The position numbers and the translations under genes are program-made. Below are positions 45,681-56,259 of a stretch of DNA of 64,000 nt, piece after piece. Below the pieces are notes generated by a model. It saw only the letters and a program-made list of their open reading frames with translations. It was not told the DNA's origin and made no database searches. The DNA comes from Microthrixaceae bacterium (lineage in GTDB: Bacteria > Actinomycetota > Acidimicrobiia > Acidimicrobiales > DATDAH01), in NCBI GenBank assembly GCA_020637195.1, contig JACJWK010000019.1, positions 1 to 64,000 of the forward strand. Direction: 5' to 3'. Numbering within the stretch: position 1 is the first letter of the stretch; the number at the start of each line of letters is the position of its first letter.

Positions 45681-47916
45681 CTAGTCGTGGGTGACGGCGG
45701 CGCCGAAGGCGGTGGGGAGGCGGTCGCGCCAGGCGGTGGTGCCCTGGCGAGGCCCACGTCCAGCAGGTCCTTCACCGACAGGCGGTCGCCGGCGGCGAGG
45801 CCCAGTTGGGTGACGGGCACGCCGGCGGCCTCGGCCCGCCCGATCGCCTCGCGGGCGCGGTCGGCGGCGACGCACACGACCGCGCGCCCCCCGGACTCGG
45901 ACCACAGCTCGGCCTCGGTGTGCACCCGGGCCACCTGGAAGCCGACGCCCGAGCGCACCGCCATCTCGGCCAGGGCCAGGGCCAGCCCGCCCTCGGCCAC
46001 GTCGTGGGCGCCCAGCACGGCCCGCTCGGCCACGAGGTCGCGCACCAGGCCCGCCACCCGCGTGTGGGCCTCGAGGTCGCAGGGAGGGAGCGTGCCGAGC
46101 CGCGCCTGGCCGGTGTGGGTGGCCCACCGCGAGCCGGCCAGGCCCGCCCAGGTGTCGCCGAGCAGCAGGATGCGGCCACCGTCGGCCAGGCCCGCGCCGG
46201 GCGGCGGTGACGACAGGTCGTCGACCATGCTGAGCAGCCCGATCACCGGTGGGTCGATGCCGCTGCCGCGCGACCTGCTGGTGGTGCAGGCTGACGTTGC
46301 CGCCGATCACGGGCAGCCCGGAAGGCCCGGCACGCCCCGGTCATGCCGTCGATCGACTCGGACAGCTGCCACATCACCGGGGGTGCCCGCTGCCGAAGTT
46401 CAGGCAGCTGACGACGGCGAGGGCGGGGCGCCGACGAGGCCAGGTTCATGACCGCCTCGGCCACCACCATGGCGGTACTCTGCCGGGGTCGACCAGCACC
46501 AGCGGCGGTTGCCGTCCGTCGTGAGGGCGAGGCTGGCGCCCCCGTCGCCTGCCCGTCACCGGGTGCTTGGAGGCGCAGGATTTGCGGCGTCGCCGCCCGG
46601 GCCGGCCATTGTTGAGGAAGAGTTGGTGGTCGTACTCGCGACGACACCCAGGTGGTGTCGGTGAGCAGGTCGAGCAGCAATTTGGCCGGGCGGGAAGCCT
46701 CGGCCGGCGCCGACGGCTCGGCGGCTCGGCGCTCGCCCAGGTCGGCGGGCTCGGCCCGGGGCCGGTCGTACAGCGGGGCGTCCTCGTGCAGCGAGGCGGC
46801 GGGCACGTCGCAGAGCACCTCGCCGTCGAAGCCGTCGCGCACCCGGAGTGCGCCATTCTCGGTGACCCGGGGCGATGACGGTGGCCTGCACCTCCCAACG
46901 GGTGCAGATGTCCATCACCTCGTCGAGGTCGGCGGGCTCGACGATGGCCAGCATGCGCTCCTGGCTCTCGCTGGTCATCACCTCGAACGGCTCCATGCCC
47001 GGCTCGCGACGGGGCACCGCGTTGACGTCGACGTCCATGCCCACGCCGCCGCGACTGGCCGTCTCGCTGGTGGCGCAGGCCAGGCCCGCCCCGCCGAGGT
47101 CCTGGATGCCGACCACGAGGCCGGCGTCGAGCAGCGCCAGGCACGCCTCGATCAGCCGCTTCTCCTCGAACGGGTCGCCCACCTGCACGCTGGGGCGCTT
47201 GTCGGCATCGGCCTCGTCGTCGTCGAAGCCCGCCGAGGCCAGCACGCTCACGCCGCCGATGCCGTCGCGGCCCGTCGACGACCCCAGCAGCACCGCCAGG
47301 TTGCCGACGCCGCTGGCCTGCCCGAGCACGAGGCGGTCGGTGGGCAGGATGCCGAGGCACAGCACGTTGACGAGGGGATTGTCGGCGTAGGTCTCGTCGA
47401 AGACGACCTCGCCCCCGACGGTGGGCACGCCCACCGAGTTGCCGTAGCCCGACACGCCCGACACGACCCCCTCGGCGATCCAGCGGCTGCGGGGGTCGTC
47501 GAGCGGGCTGAAGCGCAGCGGGTCCATCACCGCGATGGGCCGGGCGCCCATGGTGAAGATGTCCCGCAGGATGCCGCCGACACCGGTGGCCGCGCCCTGA
47601 TAGGGCTCGATGGCGGAGGGGTGGTTGTGGCTCTCGATGCGGATGGCGGCGGCGATGCCGTCGCCCACGTCCATCACGCCGGCGTTCTGCCTGGGCTGCA
47701 CGGATGCCTGCCGGAGTGTGCGTGGTATGGCGCAGCAGCTGCTGCGACGACGGTAAATAGAGCAGTGCCTGACCTTCACATCACCGCGCATGGCCAGCCT
47801 GAGGTGGTCATTGCGGTCGAGGATGGCGCGGATGGAGCTGGAGCCTGCCGTCGGTCAGCGCTGGAGGCCTGCAGCACCTCGGTCGGTTCGGGGGAGGCGG
47901 CGGGCGAGTCGGCCAT
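45681..47916 (-). pseudogene. purL: Phosphoribosylformylglycinamidine synthase large subunit, frameshifted
   Basis: Small-type PurL, about 745 codons, ATP-dependent FGAR to FGAM with PurQ and PurS. N-terminus MADSPAASPEPTEVLQA, then IRIESHNHPSAIEPYQGAA, VGGILRDIFTMGARPIAVMD, GYGNSVGVPTVGGEVVFD, GVSVLASAGFDDDE, CLALLDAGLVVGIQDLGGAG and SESQERMLAIVEP are clean; the middle (46250-46870) is scrambled; then LLGDTWAGLAGSRW, LGAHDVAEGGLALALAEM, VCVAADRAREAIGRAEAAG and the end RLPTAFGAAVTHD. ATG 47916 has a TAGCGT box 6 nt upstream, which supports the start. Confidence 0.8.
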
Positions 47917-47922
47917 GCCTGC

Positions 47923-47928
47923 ACGCTA
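47923..47928 (-). promoter_or_regulatory. -10 box (TAGCGT) of leaderless purL
   Basis: Minus-strand TAGCGT, 6 nt (GCAGGC), then ATG 47916. Confidence 0.45.
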
Positions 47929-48090
47929 CCCGCCTGCCGTGGCGGGCCGGTGCGGCCACGGTGCGGGCGGGGCGCCGCAATCCGACGGTCGGTCGACCCC
48001 CAAATAGGGAGACGAGATCCACGAGGTGAAAAACGACACTTCTGTCTCGGTGACTTGTCATCTCATTCGTCATGTGTTGCCATGGGTTCC

Positions 48091-48507
48091 ATGGCAAATA
48101 CCGCAACCACGTCTTCCGGGATGTCCGACGCACACAAGGCGGCATTGGCGGAAGGTCGGGTTCAGGGGCGGGCGGTTCGTCGGTATCTGGAGGCCCTCGA
48201 GGCCACCCGGCCGCGACGGGGCCGCAAGCGCACCCCGGAGTCCATCCGGGCCCGCCTCGAGCGCATCGACGGCGAGGCCGCCGACGCCAACCCGCTGCGA
48301 CGCCTCCAGCTCACGCAGGAGCGCATGGACCTCGAGGCCGAGCTCGAGACGACCGAGGACACCGTCGACCTCAGCGAGCGGGAAGCGGCCTTCATCGACG
48401 CCGCCAAGGGCTACGGCGACCGCAAGGGAATCTCGTACGCCGCGTGGCGCGAGGCCGGTGTGTCGGCGGCCACGCTCAAGGCCGCCGGGATCTCACGCGC
48501 TCGCTGA
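48091..48507 (+). CDS. Small basic helical protein inside the purine cluster
   Basis: 138 aa. Basic helices (ALAEGRVQGRAVRRYLEALE; RRGRKRTPESIRARLERIDG), an amphipathic coiled coil (RRLQLTQERMDLEAELETTE) and a C-terminal GISYAAWREAGVSAATLKAAGI that looks like a short helix-turn-helix. This last line recurs in actinobacterial proteins of unknown function; DNA binding is a reasonable guess. ATG 48091 or in-frame 48082 could start it. The upstream 90 bp are unusually AT-rich and carry a TGAC-TT-GTCA dyad (48051-48060). It is divergent from purL and overlaps the purQ end. Confidence 0.7.
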   Translation: MANTATTSSGMSDAHKAALAEGRVQGRAVRRYLEALEATRPRRGRKRTPESIRARLERIDGEAADANPLRRLQLTQERMDLEAELETTEDTVDLSEREAAFIDAAKGYGDRKGISYAAWREAGVSAATLKAAGISRAR

Positions 48508-49198
48508 GGCGGGCGCTCCGCGCGCCGCGCCGCCCCAGCCACCGCCGGCGGCGGCCAGGAGCCCGGCCAGCAGCACGCGTCCGTCGCCGCTGCCCAGCAG
48601 GGGGTCGTACGCCCGCTCGGGATGCGTAGCGCCGAGCCTGACCACGCGGCCGGGCTGAGCAGATGCCGCGATGCGCCGCCCACCGACCTGGCGGTTCAAG
48701 GTTTATCGGCGTACGACATTACCGGTCGTTGCCCCGAGCTGGCCAGCACCGAAGTGAGCACGGAAATACCGAAGCGGCTGATGGGGATAAAAAACCTGGC
48801 CCACCGCCGCTTGGGTCGGATGCGATCCGCGGGTCAACTTTCAGAGCCTGAATCGTGCGCAGAGGAACCGAGCGCATCTTTCTGGGAGCGCGCCGGGCAG
48901 CAGCCGTCCCGCCTCGGTGAGCACCTGAACTCACAGGATGCCGACGACCGGGGCCACCGTTCGCCGCGAAGCGCGCCATCGCCCATCACCGGCGAGAACT
49001 GGCGATGGCGCCGGGTCGCAGGTGTCGCCGTGCGCGAATCCTGCCGTCAGTAATTCACCATTATGTCGACGTGTCGTTTCAGCGACAAGCTACCGCGCCA
49101 GGAGCAAGGCCCCGCCCGCCCAGGGCGCCACGGCCTTGGACCGCGTCAGAGCCCGTAGTTAAGCCGGGGAAGAGGACGACGCCGACGGTGGGCGCCAT
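48493..49198 (-). pseudogene. purQ: Phosphoribosylformylglycinamidine synthase glutaminase subunit, frameshifted
   Basis: Starts APTVGVVLFPGLT (normally FPGTN), and ends HPERAYDPLLGSGDGRVLLAGLLAAA, the PurQ C-terminus with the catalytic His in HPE. Between them only short fragments of the class I glutaminase can be followed (GDGRWRA, GPVVGIL, RFLCAR), and the active Cys of GICNG is not readable. The start ATG 49198 overlaps the purS stop (TAATG). The end overlaps the + strand gene at 48507 only if read to the first stop; the true end is a little earlier. Confidence 0.65.
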
Positions 49199-49448
49199 TA
49201 GACATCGGCGGTCAGTCTCGCATCGGTGACGGTGGGCGTCTCGATGACGTACAGGGAGGAAGCGGGCGCAGATCGTCGGCCTGGCCTGCGTCGCGGCCTG
49301 CGAGTCGGCTCTATGGCGAAGCGGGATAAAATCGCCCACCCGCACCCCGGAGATCCCGTCGGCTTTCCAAACGTGGGCAAAGGACCGCTCTGATGCAGGT
49401 GGCGCCTCAGGATCGGCCACGCTGGGCTGCAGCGTACCCCTCGACCAC
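49196..49448 (-). pseudogene. purS: Phosphoribosylformylglycinamidine synthase PurS subunit, frameshifted
   Basis: PurS is a protein of about 80 residues that bridges PurL and PurQ. LQPSVADPEA, GISGVRVG, CARFL and VIETPTVTDARL with a final TADV fit its two strand-helix halves (normally LKPGV.DPQG, GV..VRVGK, LC..LLANPVIE). The pieces are in three frames. The order purS-purQ in direct overlap is standard in actinobacteria, which supports the call. The start is approximate (GTG 49448). Confidence 0.6.
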
Positions 49449-49451
49449 GAC

Positions 49452-50253
49452 GTCAGCGCCGTCGCGCCCGCATCAGGCGGCCACGCCCACCGCCCAGCCC
49501 GTTGATGCCCTGCGCTGCTCCCAAAGCCAGATCAGCGCCGATAGCGCCGGCCTGGCCAGTGGTGGACGGATGGTGGTCGGGCGGCGGCCAGGTCGACGTC
49601 GGCGGAAACGGCCCTGCTCGGTTTTCCTGTTTCGACGTGCACCCGCGGATACGCTTTGGCGAGCCTCATTATCGCCGCACGGAAGCAGCGTCGCTCGCCG
49701 CCACCGCCTCCGGGTGAAGGCGTCGGCCAACCCCCTCGTCGCCGAGGGTGCCAGGACGCTTGGCGCCGAGTTGGTCCTCCAGCGCCACCCGCAGCGGTCC
49801 CGTGTGGCCGTGCCAGCGCTCGCCGGCGGCGATCACCGAGATGGCGCCGTCCGGGCCCGGGCCGCCGGCGAGGTCCCGGGCCGCGCGGGCCACCGCCGAG
49901 GCGTTCCGCAGGCAACCGGCCAGGACGGCCCCGGCGCCGGCCTCGGCGGCGCCGAACGACAGCGCCGAGCCGTTCGGCGACGGCAGGACGAGCCGGGTCC
50001 CCGCCCGCAGGTCGACCAGGGAGGCGGGTCGCAGGGTCCACGCCGCCGCCTCGCCCACGCCGGCGACGAGCGCGCCCTCGGCGGCCGCCAGCTCGTGCTC
50101 GCCCCCGTCGTGCCACCGGTAGGGCAGGACGGTGGCGCCCCGCCCGAGGGCGACGTCGACGCTCGTCGTGAACGAGAGCACGTCCACGATGACGACCACC
50201 GCCGCCCCGGGCGCGAGGCGACGCAGCCCGTTCGGTCCCCACTCCAGGCGCAC
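49452..50253 (-). pseudogene. ComB-like 2-phosphosulfolactate phosphatase family protein, 3' frameshifts
   Basis: Clean for about 170 codons: VVVIVDVLSFTTSVDVALG, RGATVLPYRWHDG, LRPASLVDLRAG, TRLVLPSPNGSALSF, AVLAGCLRNASAVARAA and SVIAAGERWHG. These are the ComB signatures (VLPSPNGS and GCLRNA and AAGERW). Then LEDQLGA and, in another frame, FRAAIMRLAKA and AVSADVDLAAA. ComB removes phosphate in coenzyme M synthesis in archaea; bacterial homologues, often near purine genes in actinobacteria, act on unknown phosphates. The start is GTG 50253, 26 bp after the purC stop. Confidence 0.7.
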
Positions 50254-50279
50254 CCGCGGCGACGCGGGCGCGGCGGTGG

Positions 50280-51171
50280 TCAGCTGCCCGTGCCGGCGCC
50301 GGGCCAGTCGGCGAACGACCGCTGGGTGATGCGCTCGTAGGCCTCGATGTAGCGAGCCGACGACGATTCCACCACCTCGTCGGGCAGGGCCGGGGGCGGC
50401 GGCTGCTTGTCCCAGTCGAGGCCGTCGAGGTAGTCGCGCACCGGCTGCTTGTCGAACGACGGCGGCGTGGCGCCCACCCGCCACTCGTCGGCGGGCCAGA
50501 AGCGCGACGAGTCGGGGGTGAGCACCTCGTCGCAGACGATCAGCTCGCCGTCCACGAGGCCCAGCTCGAACTTGGTGTCGGCGATGATGATCCCCCGCTC
50601 GGCGGCCAGCGCCGCCCCCCGCTGGTACAGCTCGAGGCTGATGGCCCGCGCCGCCCCGGCGATGTCGGCGCCCACCAGCCTGGACCGCCCTGAGAGCGAG
50701 ATGTTGACGTCGTGGCCCTCCCCGGCCTTGGTCGAGGGGGGTGAAGACGGGCTCGGGGAGCTGGGCTGACTCGGGAGGCCCTCCTCCGGCAGGCGCGCCG
50801 CCGCCGCATCGTCCCGCTGCGCTGGTACGCCCTTCCAGGCCGAGCCGGTGTGAGGTAGCCCACGATGCACTCGAGGGCAGCACTTTGGCCTTTGCGCACC
50901 AGCATCGCCCGCCCCGGCCAGGGCGGGGTCCTGGGCGGCGGCGTGAGGCCGGCGAGGTGGCGGAGAGCAGGTGGTGAAGCGACGGCCCAGCCTGCTCAGA
51001 ACCAGAAGGCCGAGATCGCGAGCACGCGACCTGTCGATGCCGGCCGTCCATCACGACGTCGAACGCGGAGATCCGGTCCGAGGTGACGATGAGCAGCCGG
51101 TCCCCGCCGCGAGGTCAGATGTCGCGCACCTTCCCGGTGGCGCGACGTGGGGGAGGCTCGATGGTGGCCAT
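50280..51171 (-). pseudogene. purC: SAICAR synthetase, 5' part frameshifted
   Basis: The last 130 codons are clean: SLELYQRGAALAAERGIIIA, DTKFELGLVDGELIVCDEVL, TPDSSRFWPADEWRVG, SFDKQPVRDYLDGLDWDK and SARYIEAYERITQ, all PurC. Before that, KDNEPR-type parts are broken into AMLVRK, LECIVGYL, YQRSGTM and LLRESAQLPEPVFTP-like segments in several frames. MATIEPP at 51171 with GAGAGG upstream is the start. PurC adds aspartate to CAIR. The total length (297 codons) is normal. Confidence 0.75.
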
Positions 51172-51234
51172 GGTGCCTCTCGGTCGGGGGTGCGCAGCGA
51201 AGTGGGGGACGGGCGTCAGCTCCGCGCCCCAGTC

Positions 51235-52673
51235 TCTCAGAGGACGAACTCGGCTTCACGGCTGCCTCTGGGGTGACGTGCGCGGCGATGCCGGCCACCC
51301 GGTCGGCGAACGCGCTCACCTGTCGCCCGGCGTCGCCCACGAAGCTGAGCGCGGAATCCCACCAGGGCCTCGACCTCCGCGGCCGAGAGCGGCAGGCGGG
51401 GTCGGCCCTGAGGCGTCGCAGAGGTCGCTGGCCTCGCCCCCCTGCCGTCCCGGTGCCTTCGCCGGCGGTCGACCGCCCTCGCTGGCGCAGGGCCAGGCCG
51501 CCGCCACCGCAGCCCTTCACGATCCCCTGTAACCTTCAGCAGCCCAGGCCCAGCGCACCGCGCGAGCGTGGATCTTGGTGGTGGCCAGGAAGGGGAGGCG
51601 CGGCGCAGTTCCGTTTCGATCACCACCGGATACGCCGAACGTTTCCAGCACGTCGAGCAGGGTCTGAAGGCACTGTCGGCGGCGAAGAACGCGCTGGGCA
51701 GCATCACCCGGCGGACCACTGAGCAGCTGACGTCGCCCTCTCGTTCCACTGGTCGCCGGCGAGTGCCGGTGGCCATCGTGACGTGGCCGGCGAGGATGGT
51801 GCCGAAACCGCAGATGCGCTCTGCACGACTGGCTGTTCGTTTGTGGGGCATGGCCGACGAGCCCACCTGCCCGGGCTGGAAGCTCCTCGGTGGCGAGCGC
51901 CCGCTCGCCATCAGGCGGATGGTGGTGGCCAGGCTCGACGGGCCCGCCACCGCTTGGGCCAGCGCCGACACGACGTTTCAGGCCGAGCGAGCGCGGGTAC
52001 ACCGGCCCACGCTGCCGAGCGCACCCGGGGAAGCGAGCTCGTCGGCTACCCGCCGCCGAGCTCGTCGAGCTTGGCCGATCGCCCCCAGCAGGTCGAGTTG
52101 GTCCTGTGTTGTGCCGACCGGGCCTTTTGAGGCCCCGGAGCGGTGGTAGCGGGCGAGCAGGCCCCGGAGCCGCTGTAGGCGACGCAGCTCGCCGGCGTCG
52201 AAGCGCTTCCGAGCGTGGTGGCCTGCGCGGGACGCTGTGGCTGCGCCCGGTGATCACCGTGTCGCGGTGCTCGACCGCCTGGTCGGCCAGCACGACGAGC
52301 GCGGCCACGACCCGGTCGCGGACGAGCGCCAGCGATCGGCGCACCTGAGTTGCTCGACGTTCCCGGTGAGGTCCGGCAGAGGTCATGGCCTGTGCACGTG
52401 CTCGTGGCCGGCGAGCGCGTGAGAACTTCCTCGACCTGGCCTTGACGTCGTGGCGGGTGACCGCTCAGGCGCGTCGATCGAGGCCAGATCGATCGGCCAT
52501 CACCGCCTCAGGCCCGAGCGACGCTGGCCAGTAATACATCCACCCCGAGAAATGCGCTGCGCCTGCAGGATGGCGATCCAGAGCCGCCGTTCGAGCACGA
52601 CCTTCGGCCGGCGACCAGAGGCGCCCGCAGCGGGCCACTGGCGCATCAAGTGGCGAGGACGTTAGGGGACCAT
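51235..52673 (-). pseudogene. purB: Adenylosuccinate lyase, frameshifted throughout
   Basis: VSALAQAVAGPSSLATTIRLM, FQPGQVGSSAMPHK (the lyase signature SSxMPxK), ERICGFGTILAGHVTMATG, GDVSCSVVRRVMLPSAFFAA, ETELRR, and upstream VRRSLALVRDRVVAALVVLA, DQAVEHRDTVITGRSH and KVVLERRLWIAILQAQR. The order and motifs leave no doubt, but frame changes come every 50-150 bp. PurB cleaves SAICAR to AICAR and adenylosuccinate to AMP. The length (about 480 codons) fits. Start and end are approximate. Confidence 0.75.
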
Positions 52674-52699
52674 CACAGCCCCATCAAGAACCACCTTGC

Positions 52700-54450
52700 G
52701 CTGCCGACGTGAAACCGGACAGCAGGGTTGCTGCGCGAACACCCGTTCAGAGGCCGCCGAGGACCTGTCGCGAGCGCGGCAACACTTTCTGCACCGACTG
52801 CCTGGTGTACCTGTTCGGGCCGAAGAAGCCACCGTTCTGCATCGCCTGCGCGCCACGGGCCGCGGGTAGCGCACCACGGCGGGCCAACGCCCGCGGTGAA
52901 GCCCAAGAAGGAACTGAAGAAGGAGCATCGGCCCGCTGGCGTAGCCGAGAAGGCCGAGGCTCCGCGCCACAGTGCGGGCAGCATGGTTGTCGACTTGTCG
53001 GTTTCACCGACCACCGAGGGCTCTGACCGGCGGCGACCTGTTGCCGCCGACCGAGCCGACTGCCGTGCTGGCCACTCCTGCCCCCTGCTCCCCGCCGCCG
53101 ACCAACAGCCAGGTTGGGCAGCGGGCCGGCGCGAGGGTTCTGGCCCTGCCGCTCGCACCGGCCGAGACCCGGTTCGTCGACCCGGTGGCGCCTGCCGGCC
53201 GGAGCCGTGCCGGTCGAGGTCCCTGGCCCCTGCCCGTGGCCGACGTGCTGTCGGCGGCGCCTGTGGAGCTGCCCCAGTTCCTGTTGCGCCACGGAGCGCC
53301 GCCTGACTCGATTACCGGCCCGGTGCCGGTCTCAGCCCGCAGGCCTGAGGAGGAGGGCGCGGCTGGCCCTCGACAGCGCGGCCGCCGACCTGGGCGCATC
53401 TCCCCGCCTGGCGCCCTGGGCGCCCAGCCTGGGCCACCCCGCTGCTCGACCCGCTCTCACGCCGCCTCCCACCCGCCTGCGGGACCGGCGAGCCCGCCCG
53501 TCCGCCGCCTCCTCCGCCACCGCCCCTGGCGGGCTCGGCGGCGGACGACCTCGCGGCCATCATCATCCTGCCGACACCGACGCCGTCCGTCGCTTCCCGA
53601 CCCGAGGATGGTGACCGGCGACGCTGACCGCACTCGTTGTCGGGCGCCGTCGTCGCACCGGACGATGCCGCCTCGTCCCTTCCCTTCGCTGCTCAGCCCG
53701 GCGGGCATGACACCTGCCGCCGCCGTCGACGGTGCGCGCAGCGGCCTGGCCCCACCGTCGACGTCCTGGCCGACGACGTCCGCCTGGGCCGTGACCGCGT
53801 GATGATCTGCAGGACGCGGAGGCCGCCCAAGCGGGCCCAACTCGCAGGCTGGGCCTGATCGACGTCGGCTCTGGGCCTGACCGTCGCACTGCCGCCTCCG
53901 CCGCCCCTGCCACCGGCGCGGCTCGCGCCGGGCCGCCGGTGCCGCCCCTGCACCACGAGGTGGCGGACCCGGCGCCGCCGCCACCACTGCCTCTCGCCAC
54001 CGCCGTCGGCCGACGACGTTAGCGTTTCGCCGCGGAGGTGCCGCCACCACTGCCGCTGCCCCGCCACTGCCGCCGGGGCCGACCTTCGAGGGCCTGCCGC
54101 CGATGCCCGGCTTCAGCGGCGGCGACACGTCACCGCTCCCCGACGTGCCCCTGCCCCCGGCCGCGCCGCCGGGCACCGCCGACCCGGACGCGGCCGCACC
54201 GCCGCCCGTCGACGTGGACCACCTGTTCACCCCGGACACCGTGTCGGCCGCGGCCCGCCCCGGGTCCGCCTCGGCCGACGAGGCGTGGGGCCACGTGTCC
54301 GCCAAGCCCCTCCGCGTGCGCGACCTGCTGGAGGACCCGCCCGAGCCCGCGGTCGCCCCGCCGTCGATGAACACGCCGGGCGAGCCGGACTTCTTCGCGC
54401 CGGTCACCCCCGAACAGCTGGGCGAGGACCCGCAGCCGCCGACCTCCTGA
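52700..54450 (+). pseudogene. Zinc-finger and Pro-rich protein, multiply frameshifted
   Basis: Near the start is ERGNTFCTDCLVYLFGPKKP followed by FCIACA, a CxxC-CxxC B-box-like zinc finger (the first pair is blurred to C-x-x-RG). Then comes KPKKELKKE and a long acidic, Pro/Ala/Thr region in shifting frames; the last 115 codons are clean: MPGFSGGDTSPLPDVPLPP, VDVDHLFTPDTVSAAARPG, HVSAKPLRVRDLLEDPPEP and FFAPVTPEQLGEDPQPPTS. It is a cytoplasmic protein of about 580 residues without a recognised family, encoded on the strand opposite to the purine genes and back to back with purB. Confidence 0.5.
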
Positions 54451-54480
54451 GCGGTCCGCCGGGGCACGGGGCCGAGGGCC

Positions 54481-54930
54481 TCAACGACCCGCCAGCTCCC
54501 GGCGGTGGTCCGCCAGCGCCGCGGCCAGGGACTCGTCGGTGATGGCGAGCATCTGCACGACGAGCAGCGCCGCGTTCATCGATCCGTTCACGGCGACCGT
54601 GGCCACCGGGATGCCCTTGGGCATCTGGACGGTCGAGTAGAGCGCGTCGACGCCGTCGAGCGCACCGCCCGAGAGGGGGACGCCGACCACGGGCAGCGTG
54701 GTCTGGGCCGCCACCGCCCCGGCGAGGTGGGCCGCCATCCCGGCCCCGCAGATGAAGGCCACGTAGCCCTCGTCGCGCGCCGACGAGGCCAGGGCCGCCA
54801 CCTTGGCCGGGGTGCGGTGCGCCGACAGGACGCGGACGTCGGCCTCGATCCCGAACCTGGCGAGCGTCTCGGCGGCGGGCGCCATCTTCTCCTTGTCGGA
54901 CTCCGACCCCATCAGCACGGCGACCTTCAT
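54481..54930 (-). CDS. purE: N5-carboxyaminoimidazole ribonucleotide mutase
   Basis: 149 aa, complete and clean. KVAVLMGSESDKEKMAPAAE, VRVLSAHRTPAKVA, FICGAGMAAHLAGAVAAQT, LPVVGVPLSGGALDGVDALY and QMPKGIPVATVAVNGSMNAA are PurE class I blocks (SDKxxM, SAHRTP, GxAAHL, VQMPxGxPV). It moves the carboxylate of N5-CAIR to C4; its partner PurK is not in the window. ATG 54930 has AGGAGGG upstream. It is followed on the other strand by the Pro-rich protein gene. Confidence 0.95.
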   Translation of the reverse strand: MKVAVLMGSESDKEKMAPAAETLARFGIEADVRVLSAHRTPAKVAALASSARDEGYVAFICGAGMAAHLAGAVAAQTTLPVVGVPLSGGALDGVDALYSTVQMPKGIPVATVAVNGSMNAALLVVQMLAITDESLAAALADHRRELAGR

Positions 54931-55029
54931 CGGTGGGACCCTCCTGGGCGGTTGAGCGGTTGGGTGGGGGACATCTGGGTGGGACGAGCGGGACGCCGAC
55001 CGTGACGGTGGCCGACCCGGGGAACGTGG

Positions 55030-56259
55030 CTAGGACGCCGCCGCCTGGCGGGCGATGTCGCCGCGGTGGTGCATGCCGGGCCACGAGATGCAACCCACCG
55101 CACGGTACGCCGCGTGGCGGGCGTCCGCGAGGCTCGGGCCCGAGCCGGTGACGGCGAGCACCCGCCCGCCGCCGGTGACGAGGCGGCCGGCCCCGTCGGC
55201 CGCCACGCCGGCGCAGAACACGGTGGCCCCGGTGGCCTCGGCCGCGTCGATCCCGTCGATGACGTCGCCCGTGCGGGGCGCGGCGGGGTAGCCCTCGGAC
55301 GCGCACACGACGGTGACGAACGCGTCGTCGACGAAGGTCGGGGCGGCCGTGAGGGCGCCGTCGGCCGCCTGGGCGAGCAGCTCGACGAGGTCGCTCGACA
55401 AGCGGGGCACCACGACCTGGGTCTCGGGGTCGCCGAAGCGCACGTTGTACTCGAGCACCTTGGGCCCGCTCGCGGTGAGGACGAGGCCGGCGTAGAGCAC
55501 CCCCCGGTAGTCGACGCCCCGGTCGGCGAGCGCCGCGAGCGTCGGCTCGACGGCGGTGGCCATCACCTCGGCCACGACGTCGGGGCCGGCCACGGGGACC
55601 GGCGAGTAGGCGCCCATGCCCCCCGTGTTGGGCCCGGCGTCGTCGTCGCCGACCCGCTTGAAGTCCTGGGCGGGGGCGAGGGGCACGGCCCGGCGCCCGT
55701 CGCACACCGCGAGCACCGAGAGCTCGGGCCCGTCGAGGAACTCCTCGATGACGAGCCGCTGGCCGGCGGCACCGAACGCCTCGCCCGACAGGTAGGCCCC
55801 GACCGCGCCGCGGGCCTCGTCGAGCGACTCGGTGACGACGACGCCCTTGCCCGCCGCCAACCCGTCGGTCTTCACCACGTACGGGCCCGGGAGCGACGCC
55901 AGGAAGTCGAGCGCGGCGGACTCGTCGTCGGGCCCGAAGGCGGCGTAGGCGGCGGTGGGGACGCCGGCGTCGACGAGCACCTGCTTCATCCAGGCCTTGG
56001 ATCCCTCCAGCCGGGCCCCGTCGGCGCCCGGCCCGAACACCAGCCGGCCCTGCGCCCGGAGGCGGTCGGCGAGCCCGTCCACCAGCGGGGCCTCGGGCCC
56101 GATGACGAAGAGGTCGGCGTCGATCTCCTCGGGTGGGGTGGCGACCGAGCCGGGGATGCCGGGGTTGCCCGGGGTGACCACCACCGAGGTGGCGGTGCGC
56201 CCGAGCACGTGCGCGAGGGCGTGCTCGCGGCCGCCCGACCCGACGACGCAGACCCTCAT
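55030..56259 (-). CDS. purD: Phosphoribosylamine-glycine ligase (GARS)
   Basis: 409 aa, complete. RVCVVGSGGREHALAHVL, the ATP-grasp lines PYVVKTDGLAAGKGVVV, RLVIEEFLDGPELSVLAV, DAGPNTGGMGAYSPVPVAG, VLYAGLVLTASGPKVLEYN, FGDPETQVVVPRL and ASEGYPAAPRTGDVI are all PurD. It joins glycine to phosphoribosylamine using ATP. Its ATG overlaps the purA stop (ATGA), so purA-purD are one transcript. The ATP-grasp glutamate/asparagine pair (LEYNVRFGDPE) is present. Confidence 0.95.
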   Translation of the reverse strand: MRVCVVGSGGREHALAHVLGRTATSVVVTPGNPGIPGSVATPPEEIDADLFVIGPEAPLVDGLADRLRAQGRLVFGPGADGARLEGSKAWMKQVLVDAGVPTAAYAAFGPDDESAALDFLASLPGPYVVKTDGLAAGKGVVVTESLDEARGAVGAYLSGEAFGAAGQRLVIEEFLDGPELSVLAVCDGRRAVPLAPAQDFKRVGDDDAGPNTGGMGAYSPVPVAGPDVVAEVMATAVEPTLAALADRGVDYRGVLYAGLVLTASGPKVLEYNVRFGDPETQVVVPRLSSDLVELLAQAADGALTAAPTFVDDAFVTVVCASEGYPAAPRTGDVIDGIDAAEATGATVFCAGVAADGAGRLVTGGGRVLAVTGSGPSLADARHAAYRAVGCISWPGMHHRGDIARQAAAS

